Assembly (NCBI GenBank): GCA_026004675.1
Contig: BPJP01000002.1
Span: 186,001 to 250,000, forward strand
Direction of reading: 5' to 3'
DNA length: 64,000 nucleotides
Origin: Gemmatales bacterium
Lineage (GTDB): Bacteria > Planctomycetota > Planctomycetia > Gemmatales > Gemmataceae
This document shows positions 36,990 to 45,435 of the stretch, in pieces. The position numbers were made by a program, and so were the translations under genes. A model generated the notes under the pieces. It saw only the letters and a list, made by a program, of their open reading frames with translations. It was not told the origin of the DNA and ran no database searches. Numbering within the stretch: the stretch's first letter is position 1; each line of letters starts with the position of its first letter.

Positions 36990-37910
36990 TTAGCCGTGGT
37001 CGACCTTGGCGATCGAGCTGGAAGGGTTCGAGCAGAGCATGCCGTATTGGTAGCAAGTGTAGCAGGCATGGTGGCGAAGGGGATAAGGAACCAGTGCCTC
37101 GACAAGCGTGTTGCCCAGTCGGGCATCGGGTGCTTCGATCAGGATAGGACAAACATAGACGCCTCGGTCGGTGACGATACGGCTATTGCTGCAGACGAGG
37201 AGTGCAGGATCGAATCCTTGCATCATTTCCGGGGAGACGCGTTCGTTGTCGCGGTAGCCTCGCTGTCTTTTCTCCTCGGCACCGATGCGCAATGTGGGGA
37301 GGAGCTTGATTCGCGGTCGCTGGTAGCCGTTGTCTTTGAGGAGTTGGACAAAACCGGCGAACAAGTCGGCGTCGTCGATATCGTCAGAAGTGCGCGTCAC
37401 CGTGATGATCGGCAGGAAGCCATGAGCGAGAAGTTGGCGGACGCCGCGCAGGGCGCGGTCGAAAGTTCCTGGTCCTCGGACAGGGTCGTTTTCTTCGGCG
37501 GTGTAGCCATCGATCGAGACGCGGAATTCGAGGCTATAGGGGGAGTCGGCCTCGGCACGGGCCAGTCGTCGCAGCCACTCGTCTTTGAAAACGGTTCCGT
37601 TGGTCAAGACCGTAGCCGGGCCATAATTCAACGCTAGTTCCAGGATGGCGGTCATGTCCTTGTTGAGGAAAGGTTCGCCCCCGGTGAAATAATACTCTTT
37701 GACTCCAAGTTTGACCGATTCATCGAGATGCCGGCGAACGGTCTCCAGGTCGAGGAAGCCGAAGGTGTGATTATGTGGGCTGCAACTAATGAAGCAATGG
37801 TTGCATTTCAGGTTGCACACCGTACCCGCGACCTGAAACCATAAATGATCGAGATGGTTGAGGTTCACGGTCGGGCAGGGACGATCCAGTATGGGCAGAG
37901 GAATGGCCAT
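36990..37910 (-). CDS. Radical SAM protein
   Basis: A 306-residue protein with the [4Fe-4S]/SAM motif CNLKCNHC (about 32-39), EYYFTGGEPFLNKDM for SAM binding and later VSIDGYTAEEND. The C-terminal part has extra Cys (VYVCPILIEAP and ACYTCYQYGMLC), which looks like a SPASM-type auxiliary cluster region. Such enzymes often modify peptides or act in cofactor building. No small precursor peptide gene was recognised nearby. It is divergent from the cupin gene with 52 bases between starts, and no clear ribosome binding site is visible. Confidence 0.88.
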   Translation of the reverse strand: MAIPLPILDRPCPTVNLNHLDHLWFQVAGTVCNLKCNHCFISCSPHNHTFGFLDLETVRRHLDESVKLGVKEYYFTGGEPFLNKDMTAILELALNYGPATVLTNGTVFKDEWLRRLARAEADSPYSLEFRVSIDGYTAEENDPVRGPGTFDRALRGVRQLLAHGFLPIITVTRTSDDIDDADLFAGFVQLLKDNGYQRPRIKLLPTLRIGAEEKRQRGYRDNERVSPEMMQGFDPALLVCSNSRIVTDRGVYVCPILIEAPDARLGNTLVEALVPYPLRHHACYTCYQYGMLCSNPSSSIAKVDHG

Positions 37911-37962
37911 CGTGCGCTGAGTTTAGCAAACCGGTCGTTCTAGAACCAGAGGGAAAAACGCG

Positions 37963-38481
37963 ATGACAGCCGAAGAAATCATGCACCTGCTCAACCTGAA
38001 ACCATTACCGCTGGAAGGCGGCTACTACCGGGAAACGTACCGGTCGGCGGATGTGCTCGCGGCGGGAACGCTGGAACGATTTGCCAAGGCCAAAGCGGTG
38101 TGCACGGCGATCTATTACCTTTTGACGCCGGAAACGTTTTCGGCCTTGCATCGTTTGCCCACGGACGAAGTGTATCACTTTTATCTTGGAGACGCCGTCG
38201 AACTGGTGCAACTCTTGCCTGATGGCAAGTTGGAAACGGTGACTCTGGGGCCGGATTTGGCCAACGGCCAGCAAGTGCAAGCGGTCGTGCCGCGTGGTGT
38301 CTGGCAAGGAAGTCGGCTTCGTGCCGGCGGTCGATTTGCTCTGATGGGGACGACGATGGCTCCCGGCTTCGACTTCGATGATTACGAACCAGGAGAGCGT
38401 GAAAAGTTGCTGGTGCATTATCCGGGCGCCAGCGACTGGATCGAAGCTTTGACTCGTCCTTCTCCATCACGGTTTGAATGA
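37963..38481 (+). CDS. Cupin protein (DUF985 family)
   Basis: A 172-residue protein with AGGG upstream of the ATG. The DUF985 pattern is present: LKPLPLEGGYYRETYRS, AIYYLLTPETFSALHRLPTDEVYHFYLGD, then VPRGVWQGSRL and a closing MGTTMAPGFDFDDYE. It is a single cupin barrel. His residues in HRLPTDEVYH may hold a metal. The function is unknown, but the family is often called a sugar- or nucleotide-processing cupin. It is 39 bases from purD and probably co-transcribed. Confidence 0.9.
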   Translation: MTAEEIMHLLNLKPLPLEGGYYRETYRSADVLAAGTLERFAKAKAVCTAIYYLLTPETFSALHRLPTDEVYHFYLGDAVELVQLLPDGKLETVTLGPDLANGQQVQAVVPRGVWQGSRLRAGGRFALMGTTMAPGFDFDDYEPGEREKLLVHYPGASDWIEALTRPSPSRFE

Positions 38482-38520
38482 TATAACGTTATCTACGAAA
38501 CAGCACCACGAGGGCGCAAG

Positions 38521-39825
38521 ATGAAAGTGTTGGTCATTGGCAAAGGCGGCCGGGAACACGCTTTGGTTTGGAAGTTGAGGCAATCGCCCAGGGTGACGCG
38601 GGTTTTCTGCGCTCCGGGAAATGCGGGCACCGAGATCGACGGCGAAAACGTCGCCATCGATGCCAACGATTTCGACCGGTTGATCCGGTTCGCGAAAAAA
38701 GAAGAGATCGGTTTGACAGTCGTCGGTCCGGAGGAGCCGTTGGTCAAAGGGATCGTCGATGCTTTTGAAAAAGAGAATCTGCGCATCTTTGGACCGAGCA
38801 GGCAGGCGGCTCAGCTGGAAGGGAGCAAGGTTTTCGCCAAGCAATTGATGCGCAACGCTGATGTGCCGACGGCGGAATTTCGTGTGTTCGACCACCCGGC
38901 AGCGGCTCGCCATTATATCGAAACCCGTGATTATCCGTTGGTGGTCAAGGCGGATGGTCTCGCTGCCGGCAAAGGAGTCCTGGTCTGCTCGACACAAGAA
39001 GAAGCGCTGGCCGCTGTCGATCGCATCATGGTGCGCGAGGAGTTCGGCGCCCAGGCTGGACGACAGATCGTCGTGGAAAAACGGCTGTTTGGCTATGAAC
39101 TGAGTATCCTCGCGCTGGTGTCCGGTCGAACGATTCTCACCCTTCCTCCGACCCAAGACCACAAACCCGCCTTTGACAACGACGAAGGGCCGAACACGGG
39201 CGGCATGGGAGCCTATTGTCCGGCACCGATGCCATCCCCCGAACTCATCGAAGAAATCGAACGCGATATTCTCATCCCCACCGTGCACGCGATGAAACGA
39301 GCCCGCATGCCGTTCCGTGGCGTCCTCTACGCCGGCTTGATGATCACCAACCAGGGGCCGCGCGTCCTCGAATTCAATTGCCGATTCGGCGATCCTGAAG
39401 CGCAGCCCTTGCTCATGCGCCTGAAAACCGACTTGCTCGATCTCCTCGATGCTGTCGTGGACAATCGCCTCGAGACACAAGTGGAGTCGGGAGTGGAATG
39501 GGATTCTCGACCATCTGTCTGTGTCGTCATGGCCAGCGGCGGTTATCCTGGCCCCTATTCCAAAGGCGAGGTCATTTCCGGTTTGGACGATGTCGCTGAG
39601 TTGCCGGATGTCAAAGTTTTCCATGCCGGCACGATCCGAAAGAACAATCTCATCCTGACCGATGGCGGTCGGGTTCTTGGCGTAACCGCACTGGGAGACA
39701 ACCTTGCCCAAGCTCGCCGAAAAGCATACGACGCCGTCGAACGCATCCGTTTTTCCGGAGCTTTCTGGAGACGCGACATTGGCTTGAAAGCAATCCTCTC
39801 CCCGCCTTCGTCGCCACCAAACTAA
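38521..39825 (+). CDS. purD: Phosphoribosylamine--glycine ligase
   Basis: A 434-residue protein matching PurD over its usual length. MKVLVIGKGGREHALVWKL is at the N-terminus, then GPEEPLVKGIVDAF, the ATP-grasp segment PLVVKADGLAAGKGVLV, DHKPAFDNDEGPNTGGMGAYCPAP and EFNCRFGDPEAQPLL. The enzyme joins glycine to phosphoribosylamine in the second step of purine synthesis. GAGGG precedes the ATG. No other pur gene is in the window. Confidence 0.97.
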   Translation: MKVLVIGKGGREHALVWKLRQSPRVTRVFCAPGNAGTEIDGENVAIDANDFDRLIRFAKKEEIGLTVVGPEEPLVKGIVDAFEKENLRIFGPSRQAAQLEGSKVFAKQLMRNADVPTAEFRVFDHPAAARHYIETRDYPLVVKADGLAAGKGVLVCSTQEEALAAVDRIMVREEFGAQAGRQIVVEKRLFGYELSILALVSGRTILTLPPTQDHKPAFDNDEGPNTGGMGAYCPAPMPSPELIEEIERDILIPTVHAMKRARMPFRGVLYAGLMITNQGPRVLEFNCRFGDPEAQPLLMRLKTDLLDLLDAVVDNRLETQVESGVEWDSRPSVCVVMASGGYPGPYSKGEVISGLDDVAELPDVKVFHAGTIRKNNLILTDGGRVLGVTALGDNLAQARRKAYDAVERIRFSGAFWRRDIGLKAILSPPSSPPN

Positions 39826-40071
39826 CCATCTCGTCGCCAATATGCCGGCAAATCGTCCAGCTGAGCCGTTGTGTTTCGGGTTTGCCGACCAGGTTGGCGA
39901 CTCGCCAGCGGGCCATGTTTCGCGGCCGTTATCCAGTCCACCATCGAGCCGTTTCCAACACCTCGTCGAGTCGGAAAAGGGCCTGGTTGCATTGGACATT
40001 GGCAACGACTACGATGAGGTTGCGGTTGCAAACCACGCTTTTTGCTCTCGCCAGCCAACGCGAGTGTCGCC

Positions 40072-41424
40072 ATGCCGAAAAAAGAAAATGATGAACCGCT
40101 GCAGGAACAACAGGAATTGCGTTGTTCGCGGCGCAAGTTCCTGGCATCGACAGCGGCCTTGACATTGGGGACCAGTCTATCGGCAGTCGCATCGGAACCA
40201 GAAAGCGACTCGGTATTCACTCGGCCGCCAATTCCAGACACCGACGAACGCCAACCCCTCGCCGTCGTGTGCACAGTGTATCGGCCGATGTCGCACGCCT
40301 ACCATATCGCTGGCCGGTTCCTTTACGGCTACGCCCAGCGGGGAAAACAGCATGTGCCACGCCAATTCATTCGATCCATTTACGTCGACCAGGTCCCAGA
40401 CAACGATCTATCTCGGGAAATCGGCAAAAAATTCAACATCAAGATCACCCGCAACGTCCGCGACGCGCTCACGGAAGAAGGCAAACTCGCGGTCGCCGGT
40501 GTGTTGCTGATCGGTGAGCACGGCAACTACCCCAGAAACGACAAAGGCCAAATCCTCTACCCGCGCTACGAGTTGATGGAGCAGATCGTGGCAGTCTTTC
40601 GCCAGACAGGAAAATCCGTTCCCGTCTTCAACGACAAACATTTGTCGTACAGTTGGACCAAAGCGAAAAAGATGTATGAGTGGTCCAGGGAACCAGGTTT
40701 TCCATTCATGGCGGGAAGCAGTCTGCCGGTGACGTGGCGGAAACCGGAACTGGAATTGCCGTTGCAGGCGAAGGTTGAAGATGTGCTGGTTGCCGCCTAT
40801 GGACCCGTGGAAGTATATGGTTTTCATGCATTGGAAGCGTTGCAGGTGATGGCAGAGCGTCGGCATGGCGGCGAAACGGGAGTCAAGGCGGTAACGTGTC
40901 TGACGGGTGCGGCGGTGTGGCAGGCAGCCGATGAAGGCAAGTGGAGCTGGCAACTTCTCGAAGCGGCCTTGTCGCGCAGCGAAACGCTCAACCCTGGCGA
41001 CATCCGCCGGAACGTGAAGACGCCTCTGGCTGGCCAGTCGAAGACGCCTGTGGTGGCGTTTTTGATCGAATACCTCGATGGGTTGCGTGGTACGGTGCTG
41101 CTGTTGAACGGCCATATTCAGGATTTTTGTTTTGCCGCCAAAATACAGGGGGAAGCGAAACCCGTTTCGTGCCTGTTTTATCTGCCGTCGCCGCCCGGGG
41201 CCCGTTACTTCGATTGCCTGGTTGCCAACATTGAAAAACTTTTTCAGCAACAGAAAGCGCCCTATCCCGTCGAACGCACGTTGTTGACCTCGGGCATGCT
41301 CGACTTTTTGATGGAAAGCCGGCACAAGCGCGGCGCGCGCATCGAAACGCCGGAATTGCAAGTCCATTACTCGCCGCCTGCCGACAGTGGCTTTTGCCGA
41401 GGCAGCACGCAAGTGGGATGCTGA
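40072..41424 (+). CDS. Tat-exported protein of unknown function
   Basis: A 450-residue protein started at the ATG at 40072. A twin-arginine signal is clear (CSRRKFLASTAALTLGTSLSAVASE). The body has the stretch CTVYRPMSHAYHIAGRFLYGY, GVLLIGEHGNYPRNDKGQ and KSVPVFNDKHLSYSWTKA, which look conserved (several His, Asp and Asn that could hold a metal), but no known family was recognised with confidence. It is probably folded before export. Three bases separate it from the first ExbD gene, so the three genes are almost certainly one operon, which would place this protein in the same process as the ExbD pair. Confidence 0.8.
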   Translation: MPKKENDEPLQEQQELRCSRRKFLASTAALTLGTSLSAVASEPESDSVFTRPPIPDTDERQPLAVVCTVYRPMSHAYHIAGRFLYGYAQRGKQHVPRQFIRSIYVDQVPDNDLSREIGKKFNIKITRNVRDALTEEGKLAVAGVLLIGEHGNYPRNDKGQILYPRYELMEQIVAVFRQTGKSVPVFNDKHLSYSWTKAKKMYEWSREPGFPFMAGSSLPVTWRKPELELPLQAKVEDVLVAAYGPVEVYGFHALEALQVMAERRHGGETGVKAVTCLTGAAVWQAADEGKWSWQLLEAALSRSETLNPGDIRRNVKTPLAGQSKTPVVAFLIEYLDGLRGTVLLLNGHIQDFCFAAKIQGEAKPVSCLFYLPSPPGARYFDCLVANIEKLFQQQKAPYPVERTLLTSGMLDFLMESRHKRGARIETPELQVHYSPPADSGFCRGSTQVGC

Positions 41425-41427
41425 ACC

Positions 41428-42132
41428 ATGGCCGAAAAACGCCAGTCGCTGGATGTGTGGATCGTCGAATCGAACACGGTCTACCGCGAAGTTCCCTATT
41501 CGGTGGTAACCGATTGGGTCCAGCAGGGACGTCTGCTTGGAGAAGATTATGTTCGGCCGATCGGCTCGGCACAATGGTATCGAGTCGGGACCATCCCGGC
41601 GTTTCAGCCTTTTTTCCCTCAGCCTGCCCGCATGGAAATCGACGACCAGGCCGAAGCATTGCAACCGGTCGAGTTGGATTTCGCCTGGAAACGCCCCGCC
41701 GACGATGAGGACGAAGACGTCGACATGATCCCGCTGATCGACGTCAGCCTGGTGCTTCTGGTGTTTTTCATGATGGCTTCGACAGTGGGGGTCGCCTCGG
41801 GATTGATCGAAACACCTCAGGCGAAATACAAACTGCTGACAATGAACACCGATCTGGTTTGGGTAGGCATCGCGCCTGGCGAAAACGGTCCCGCTTATTC
41901 GCTAGGAGAAGGGCAAGAAACGGCTGGCAAAGAATTCCGCGATCGGCAATCGTTGTTGGAAGCGCTTGAGGCCAGGCTGCGCAGCAAAAACGGTGCCCGC
42001 GTGGCCATTCGTGCCCATCGGCAACTTCCTTACGATGTCGTCCGCGCCATGACCATTGAATTGGAGACCCTGAAACGACGCGGACTCGTTCTTGAGATTC
42101 TCGCCGAGGTCAGCGAAAAGGAGGGGTCGTGA
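41428..42132 (+). CDS. ExbD/TolR-family protein with N-terminal GYF-like domain (first copy)
   Basis: A 234-residue protein. Residues 1-70 look like a GYF_2-type domain (VWIVESNTVYREVPYSVVTDWVQQGRL and AQWYRVG). A linker leads to the ExbD segment DMIPLIDVSLVLLVFFMMAS, where the conserved membrane Asp is present, and a periplasmic domain follows. ExbD/TolR proteins convert the proton gradient into motion together with ExbB/TolQ. No ExbB/TolQ gene is next to this pair. Its TGA overlaps the ATG of the second copy (ATGA-type overlap), so translation is coupled. Confidence 0.85.
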   Translation: MAEKRQSLDVWIVESNTVYREVPYSVVTDWVQQGRLLGEDYVRPIGSAQWYRVGTIPAFQPFFPQPARMEIDDQAEALQPVELDFAWKRPADDEDEDVDMIPLIDVSLVLLVFFMMASTVGVASGLIETPQAKYKLLTMNTDLVWVGIAPGENGPAYSLGEGQETAGKEFRDRQSLLEALEARLRSKNGARVAIRAHRQLPYDVVRAMTIELETLKRRGLVLEILAEVSEKEGS

Positions 42133-42746
42133 TGACAGGTTGGCGCATCCGCCATGAAGGCTCGCCCCACTCGATCGATCATGTCACCTTCGACGATATC
42201 GTCGAAGGGATTCAGGATGGATTGTTGGACCCGACAGACGAGGTGATGGGGCCTGGGGACAGCGAATGGCAGCCACTGGAATCGCACCCCCATTTTGCCG
42301 ACATCGTCGCGGATTGGCAGCCCCCGCCTCGCCGCGACGACGACGAAATGCGCTTGGACATGAATCCGTTGATCGACGTCGCGTTGGTGCTGCTGATCTT
42401 CTTCATTCTGACGACGAGTTATGCCTCTCTGCAGCGCGTGCTGGCGATGCCGGACACGACCAAGAAGCAGCCCGAAGGTCCGGTGGTCGTCACGCAGGAA
42501 CGGGTCAAACAGTTCACCATTCGCATTCGGGTCCGTCAAGTGGATGGAAAACCTGTCATTCGCGTCGAGGACGAAGTGGTTTCACCGGAGAATCTGCTGC
42601 CAACCATCCAGCGATACGTGCGCCAGACCAACCGCACCGAAGTGGTTCTGGACGTCGAAGACGTCGACTGGGGGACCGTGGTGATGGTGCAAGACGCCGC
42701 CAAAGGCGCTGGCGTACAGCGTGCCTATTTTCTCGCCAAACATTAA
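42132..42746 (+). CDS. ExbD/TolR-family protein with N-terminal GYF-like domain (second copy)
   Basis: A 204-residue protein built like the gene before it. The N-terminal domain has WRIRHEGSPHSIDHVTFDDIVEGIQDG and SEWQPLESH, and is followed by LDMNPLIDVALVLLIFFILTT with the essential Asp and a small periplasmic domain (QRYVRQTNRTEVVLDVEDVD). The two ExbD copies differ enough to be distinct subunits. The GYF-like domain faces the cytoplasm and may bind proline-rich partners. Confidence 0.87.
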   Translation: MTGWRIRHEGSPHSIDHVTFDDIVEGIQDGLLDPTDEVMGPGDSEWQPLESHPHFADIVADWQPPPRRDDDEMRLDMNPLIDVALVLLIFFILTTSYASLQRVLAMPDTTKKQPEGPVVVTQERVKQFTIRIRVRQVDGKPVIRVEDEVVSPENLLPTIQRYVRQTNRTEVVLDVEDVDWGTVVMVQDAAKGAGVQRAYFLAKH

Positions 42747-42773
42747 TAAGTGCTCGATTTCCCGCTTGCCCCG

Positions 42774-42791
42774 CTGACATGGCCATGTCAG
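42774..42791. promoter_or_regulatory. Perfect 18-bp palindrome
   Basis: CTGACATGGCCATGTCAG reads the same on both strands. It is located between the second ExbD gene and the small Pro/Cys-rich gene, 48 bases before that ATG. It could be an operator for a dimeric regulator. No other copy was noticed in the window. Confidence 0.45.
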
Positions 42792-42838
42792 AATGGAGAA
42801 AGTTCGTGAACTAGCATCCTTCGAGTTGGAGAAGACTG

Positions 42839-43210
42839 ATGTCAACAATCGTAATGAGTCTGGCCCTGACGCTTGCACAAAATCCTCCGCCACTGCCAGC
42901 CCCCCATCCCTTGCCCCCTGGGGGAACCGTTCCGGCACCGGCGCCCATTGTCGTCGCGGGTCCGACCATTATCGACCAGCCGATTTCGCACTACGAGTTT
43001 GCTCGCGTTGTCAAACCGCTTCCCGGCAAGTACGACGTTTGCTTTCTCCATCCGACCAAATGTTGTCCGGTTCGCGTTTGCTTTACACTGCCGCCCGGCT
43101 GCCCCTGCGTCCGCACGGAAAAACGGCGGCTCATTTTCGATTATGGCCACTGCTGCGTGACGATTCGGTTTCGCATTCTTTTCAAAAGTGCTCACGTCAT
43201 TTATAACTAG
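42839..43210 (+). CDS. Small proline- and cysteine-rich protein
   Basis: A 123-residue protein, with GGAG 9 bases before the ATG. The first 20 residues are mildly hydrophobic (MSTIVMSLALTLAQN), perhaps a weak signal. A proline-rich stretch follows (PPPLPAPHPLPPGG). The second half has seven Cys, including CCPVRVC, CPC and CC, arranged in pairs. No known family was recognised. The Cys-rich part may be a metal-binding or disulfide-bonded domain. Similar small proteins are common in planctomycetes. Confidence 0.65.
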   Translation: MSTIVMSLALTLAQNPPPLPAPHPLPPGGTVPAPAPIVVAGPTIIDQPISHYEFARVVKPLPGKYDVCFLHPTKCCPVRVCFTLPPGCPCVRTEKRRLIFDYGHCCVTIRFRILFKSAHVIYN

Positions 43211-43428
43211 AGCCGGATTCGTTCCTTGAACGCAGCTCCGTTGAAAAGCCTTTGCTCCAGGTCCCACTTGCGGCGCTGGTCGCTGATTGGTTTCTGTCGA
43301 TCGGCGCCCGCAGCCTGTCTTGATTCCCGTGCGGCGAACGAGTATATCCTTGGTTCCCGACAGGCTCGCGTTGATGAATGGCGGAGCCGTTCGCCCGCAT
43401 CCCTTACCCCTTTTCCGCCCGAGATCCC

Positions 43429-44379
43429 ATGCGAAAATCCGCCAAATTACTGATTACTGGAGGCTCTGGATTTTTGGGTCGCCATGTGGTGACCGAATTT
43501 GCCCGGCATGGCTGGTCCAACCTTTTCGCCCCGCGTCGCGTGGATTACGACTTGACGCAGCCAGCGCAGGTGGCCCAGCTTTTCCGGTGTCACCGACCCC
43601 GCGTGGTCGTACACCTTGCGGCACAAGTCGGCGGCATCGAGGCCAACCGACGACACCCTGGCACCTTCCTGTACAAGAACTTGATGATGGGTGCCAACCT
43701 GCTGGAAGCCTGCCGCCGGTTCGGCTGCGACAAGGTGGTCGTGATCGGCACCATCTGCTCGTATCCCAAATTCACTCCCGTGCCGTTCAAGGAGGAAGAT
43801 TTCTGGAACGGCTACCCCGAAGAAACCAACGCTCCCTATGGTCTCGCCAAGAAACTGGTCGGGCTGCAATTGCAAACCTATCATCAAGAGTTCGGCTTGA
43901 AAGGCGTCTATCTCTTACCCGTCAATTTGTACGGTCCGGGCGACAACTTCGATCTGACGACCTCGCACGTTATTCCCGCTCTGATTCGCAAGTGTGTGGA
44001 AGCCAAAGAAAATGGGTCGCGGCAAGTAACCATTTGGGGCACCGGCAAACCGACGCGCGAGTTCCTCTATGTCGCCGACGCAGCCCGAGCCATCCGCCTG
44101 GCGACCGAAAAGCTGAATACCCCGGAACCGTTGAATATCGGCTCCGGCAAGGAGATTTCCATTGCGGACCTGGCCCGGCGGATCGCGGAAAAAGTCGGAT
44201 TTGATGGAGAATTGGTCTTTGATCCGACCCGGCCCGACGGGCAACCTCGTCGTTGCCTCGACGTTTCCAAAGCCAGGCGACTTCTCGACTTCGAGGCGAA
44301 GACCTCTTTGGACGAAGGCCTTGAAAAAACCATTCAGTGGTATTTTCGCCATCGGCAAACCGATCTCGTGGCAGCCTGA
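43429..44379 (+). CDS. fcl: GDP-L-fucose synthase
   Basis: A 316-residue protein started at the ATG at 43429. The short-chain dehydrogenase motif LITGGSGFLGRHVV opens the protein. VVHLAAQVGGIEANRRHPG is characteristic of GDP-fucose synthases, and the catalytic set follows: Ser/Cys in GTICSYP, Tyr and Lys in YGLAKK, and NLYGPGDNFD. The enzyme makes GDP-L-fucose from GDP-4-keto-6-deoxymannose by epimerisation and NADPH reduction. The partner gene gmd is not seen in the window. It leads the glycan cluster. Confidence 0.93.
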   Translation: MRKSAKLLITGGSGFLGRHVVTEFARHGWSNLFAPRRVDYDLTQPAQVAQLFRCHRPRVVVHLAAQVGGIEANRRHPGTFLYKNLMMGANLLEACRRFGCDKVVVIGTICSYPKFTPVPFKEEDFWNGYPEETNAPYGLAKKLVGLQLQTYHQEFGLKGVYLLPVNLYGPGDNFDLTTSHVIPALIRKCVEAKENGSRQVTIWGTGKPTREFLYVADAARAIRLATEKLNTPEPLNIGSGKEISIADLARRIAEKVGFDGELVFDPTRPDGQPRRCLDVSKARRLLDFEAKTSLDEGLEKTIQWYFRHRQTDLVAA

Positions 44380-44460
44380 CGAGGGAGCAAACGAACACTT
44401 TCGCCACCAGCGGACATGCCGCTTTCACCGGCCATTTGCCCTGACGAAAACAAGGAAAAG

Positions 44461-45435
44461 ATGGTGTCCGTATCGTTAGCAAGCGAACGTTTGCCAGTCG
44501 ATTCTCGACGTCACGTCTTGCCGTCGGAGCGACGTTGGCTTCCCCTGTTTCTCAAACGATTCTCGGGAATACGCTTGGGCGTTCTGCGTCATCACCCCCC
44601 AAGACCGTGGCGCGTGCCGGCGCACTATCAAAGGACGCGGCACCTGGCGTCGCCGCCGACGATTTCGATCGTCACGCCGACGAAAAACCAGGCACGATTT
44701 CTGCCCCGCACCATCGAAAGCGTCGTCAGCCAATCGTATCCTCGTCTCGAATACGTCGTGCAGGACGGCGCGTCGACCGATGAAACACCGACTATTCTGA
44801 AGCGTTACGAAGCTCAATTACACTCATGGGATTCGCGACCCGATCGCGGGCAGGCGCATGCGATCAATCTCGGATTTGCCCGGTCGACCGGAGAGATACT
44901 TGCCTTTTTGAACTCGGATGATGTTTACTTGCCGGGGACACTGCACTATGTGGCCGACTTTTTCGCCCGGCATCCCGATGTCGACGTGGTTTATGGCCAG
45001 CGCGTGTTGATCGATGAGAACGACCAGGAAATCGGCCGTTGGATTTTGCCTCGCCATTGCGACCGCGTTTTGTTGTGGGCCGACTATGTTCCCCAGGAAA
45101 CGCTATTCTGGCGCCGGCGGATTTGGGATGCCGTCGGCGGCGCCATGAACGAAGACTATCGCTTCGCCCTCGACTGGGAATTGCTGCTGCGCTTTCGTTC
45201 GGCGGGAGCGAAATTCTGCCGCCTGCCGCGCTTTCTCGCTGCTTTTCGCATTCATCCGGAACAGAAAACCTCTTCGCACATGTTCGATGTCGGTGTCGAA
45301 GAAATGCGCCGCTTGTGTCGCCAGATTCATGGCCGCGAAGTCTCCGACCGGGAACGCTGGTTGCGCGTACTGCCGTACCTCGGCAAACATGTTCTTTACG
45401 ACAAGCTTTATCGGGCCGGACTTTTGAAATACTGA
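44461..45435 (+). CDS. Family 2 glycosyltransferase
   Basis: A 324-residue protein; the ATG at 44461 follows AAGGAAAAG. The GT2 fold has ISIVTPTKNQARFLPRTIES, YVVQDGASTDETPTIL, then DRGQAHAINLGFARS and the DxD-like LAFLNSDDVYLPG. Near the C-terminus an acceptor-region motif FALDWELLLRF is visible. It likely transfers a sugar onto a surface polysaccharide. Its TGA overlaps the next ATG (TGATG), so the two are translationally coupled. Confidence 0.9.
   Translation: MVSVSLASERLPVDSRRHVLPSERRWLPLFLKRFSGIRLGVLRHHPPRPWRVPAHYQRTRHLASPPTISIVTPTKNQARFLPRTIESVVSQSYPRLEYVVQDGASTDETPTILKRYEAQLHSWDSRPDRGQAHAINLGFARSTGEILAFLNSDDVYLPGTLHYVADFFARHPDVDVVYGQRVLIDENDQEIGRWILPRHCDRVLLWADYVPQETLFWRRRIWDAVGGAMNEDYRFALDWELLLRFRSAGAKFCRLPRFLAAFRIHPEQKTSSHMFDVGVEEMRRLCRQIHGREVSDRERWLRVLPYLGKHVLYDKLYRAGLLKY

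Noticed and set aside
38467..40005. Open frame of about 510 codons on the minus strand, opposite purD
   Set aside because: Fully antisense to purD, with no family features; an effect of GC-rich third positions.
39826..40071. Small gene on either strand between purD and the Tat-exported protein
   Set aside because: Short open frames exist, but they overlap neighbouring genes, have no ribosome binding site and no recognisable domain.
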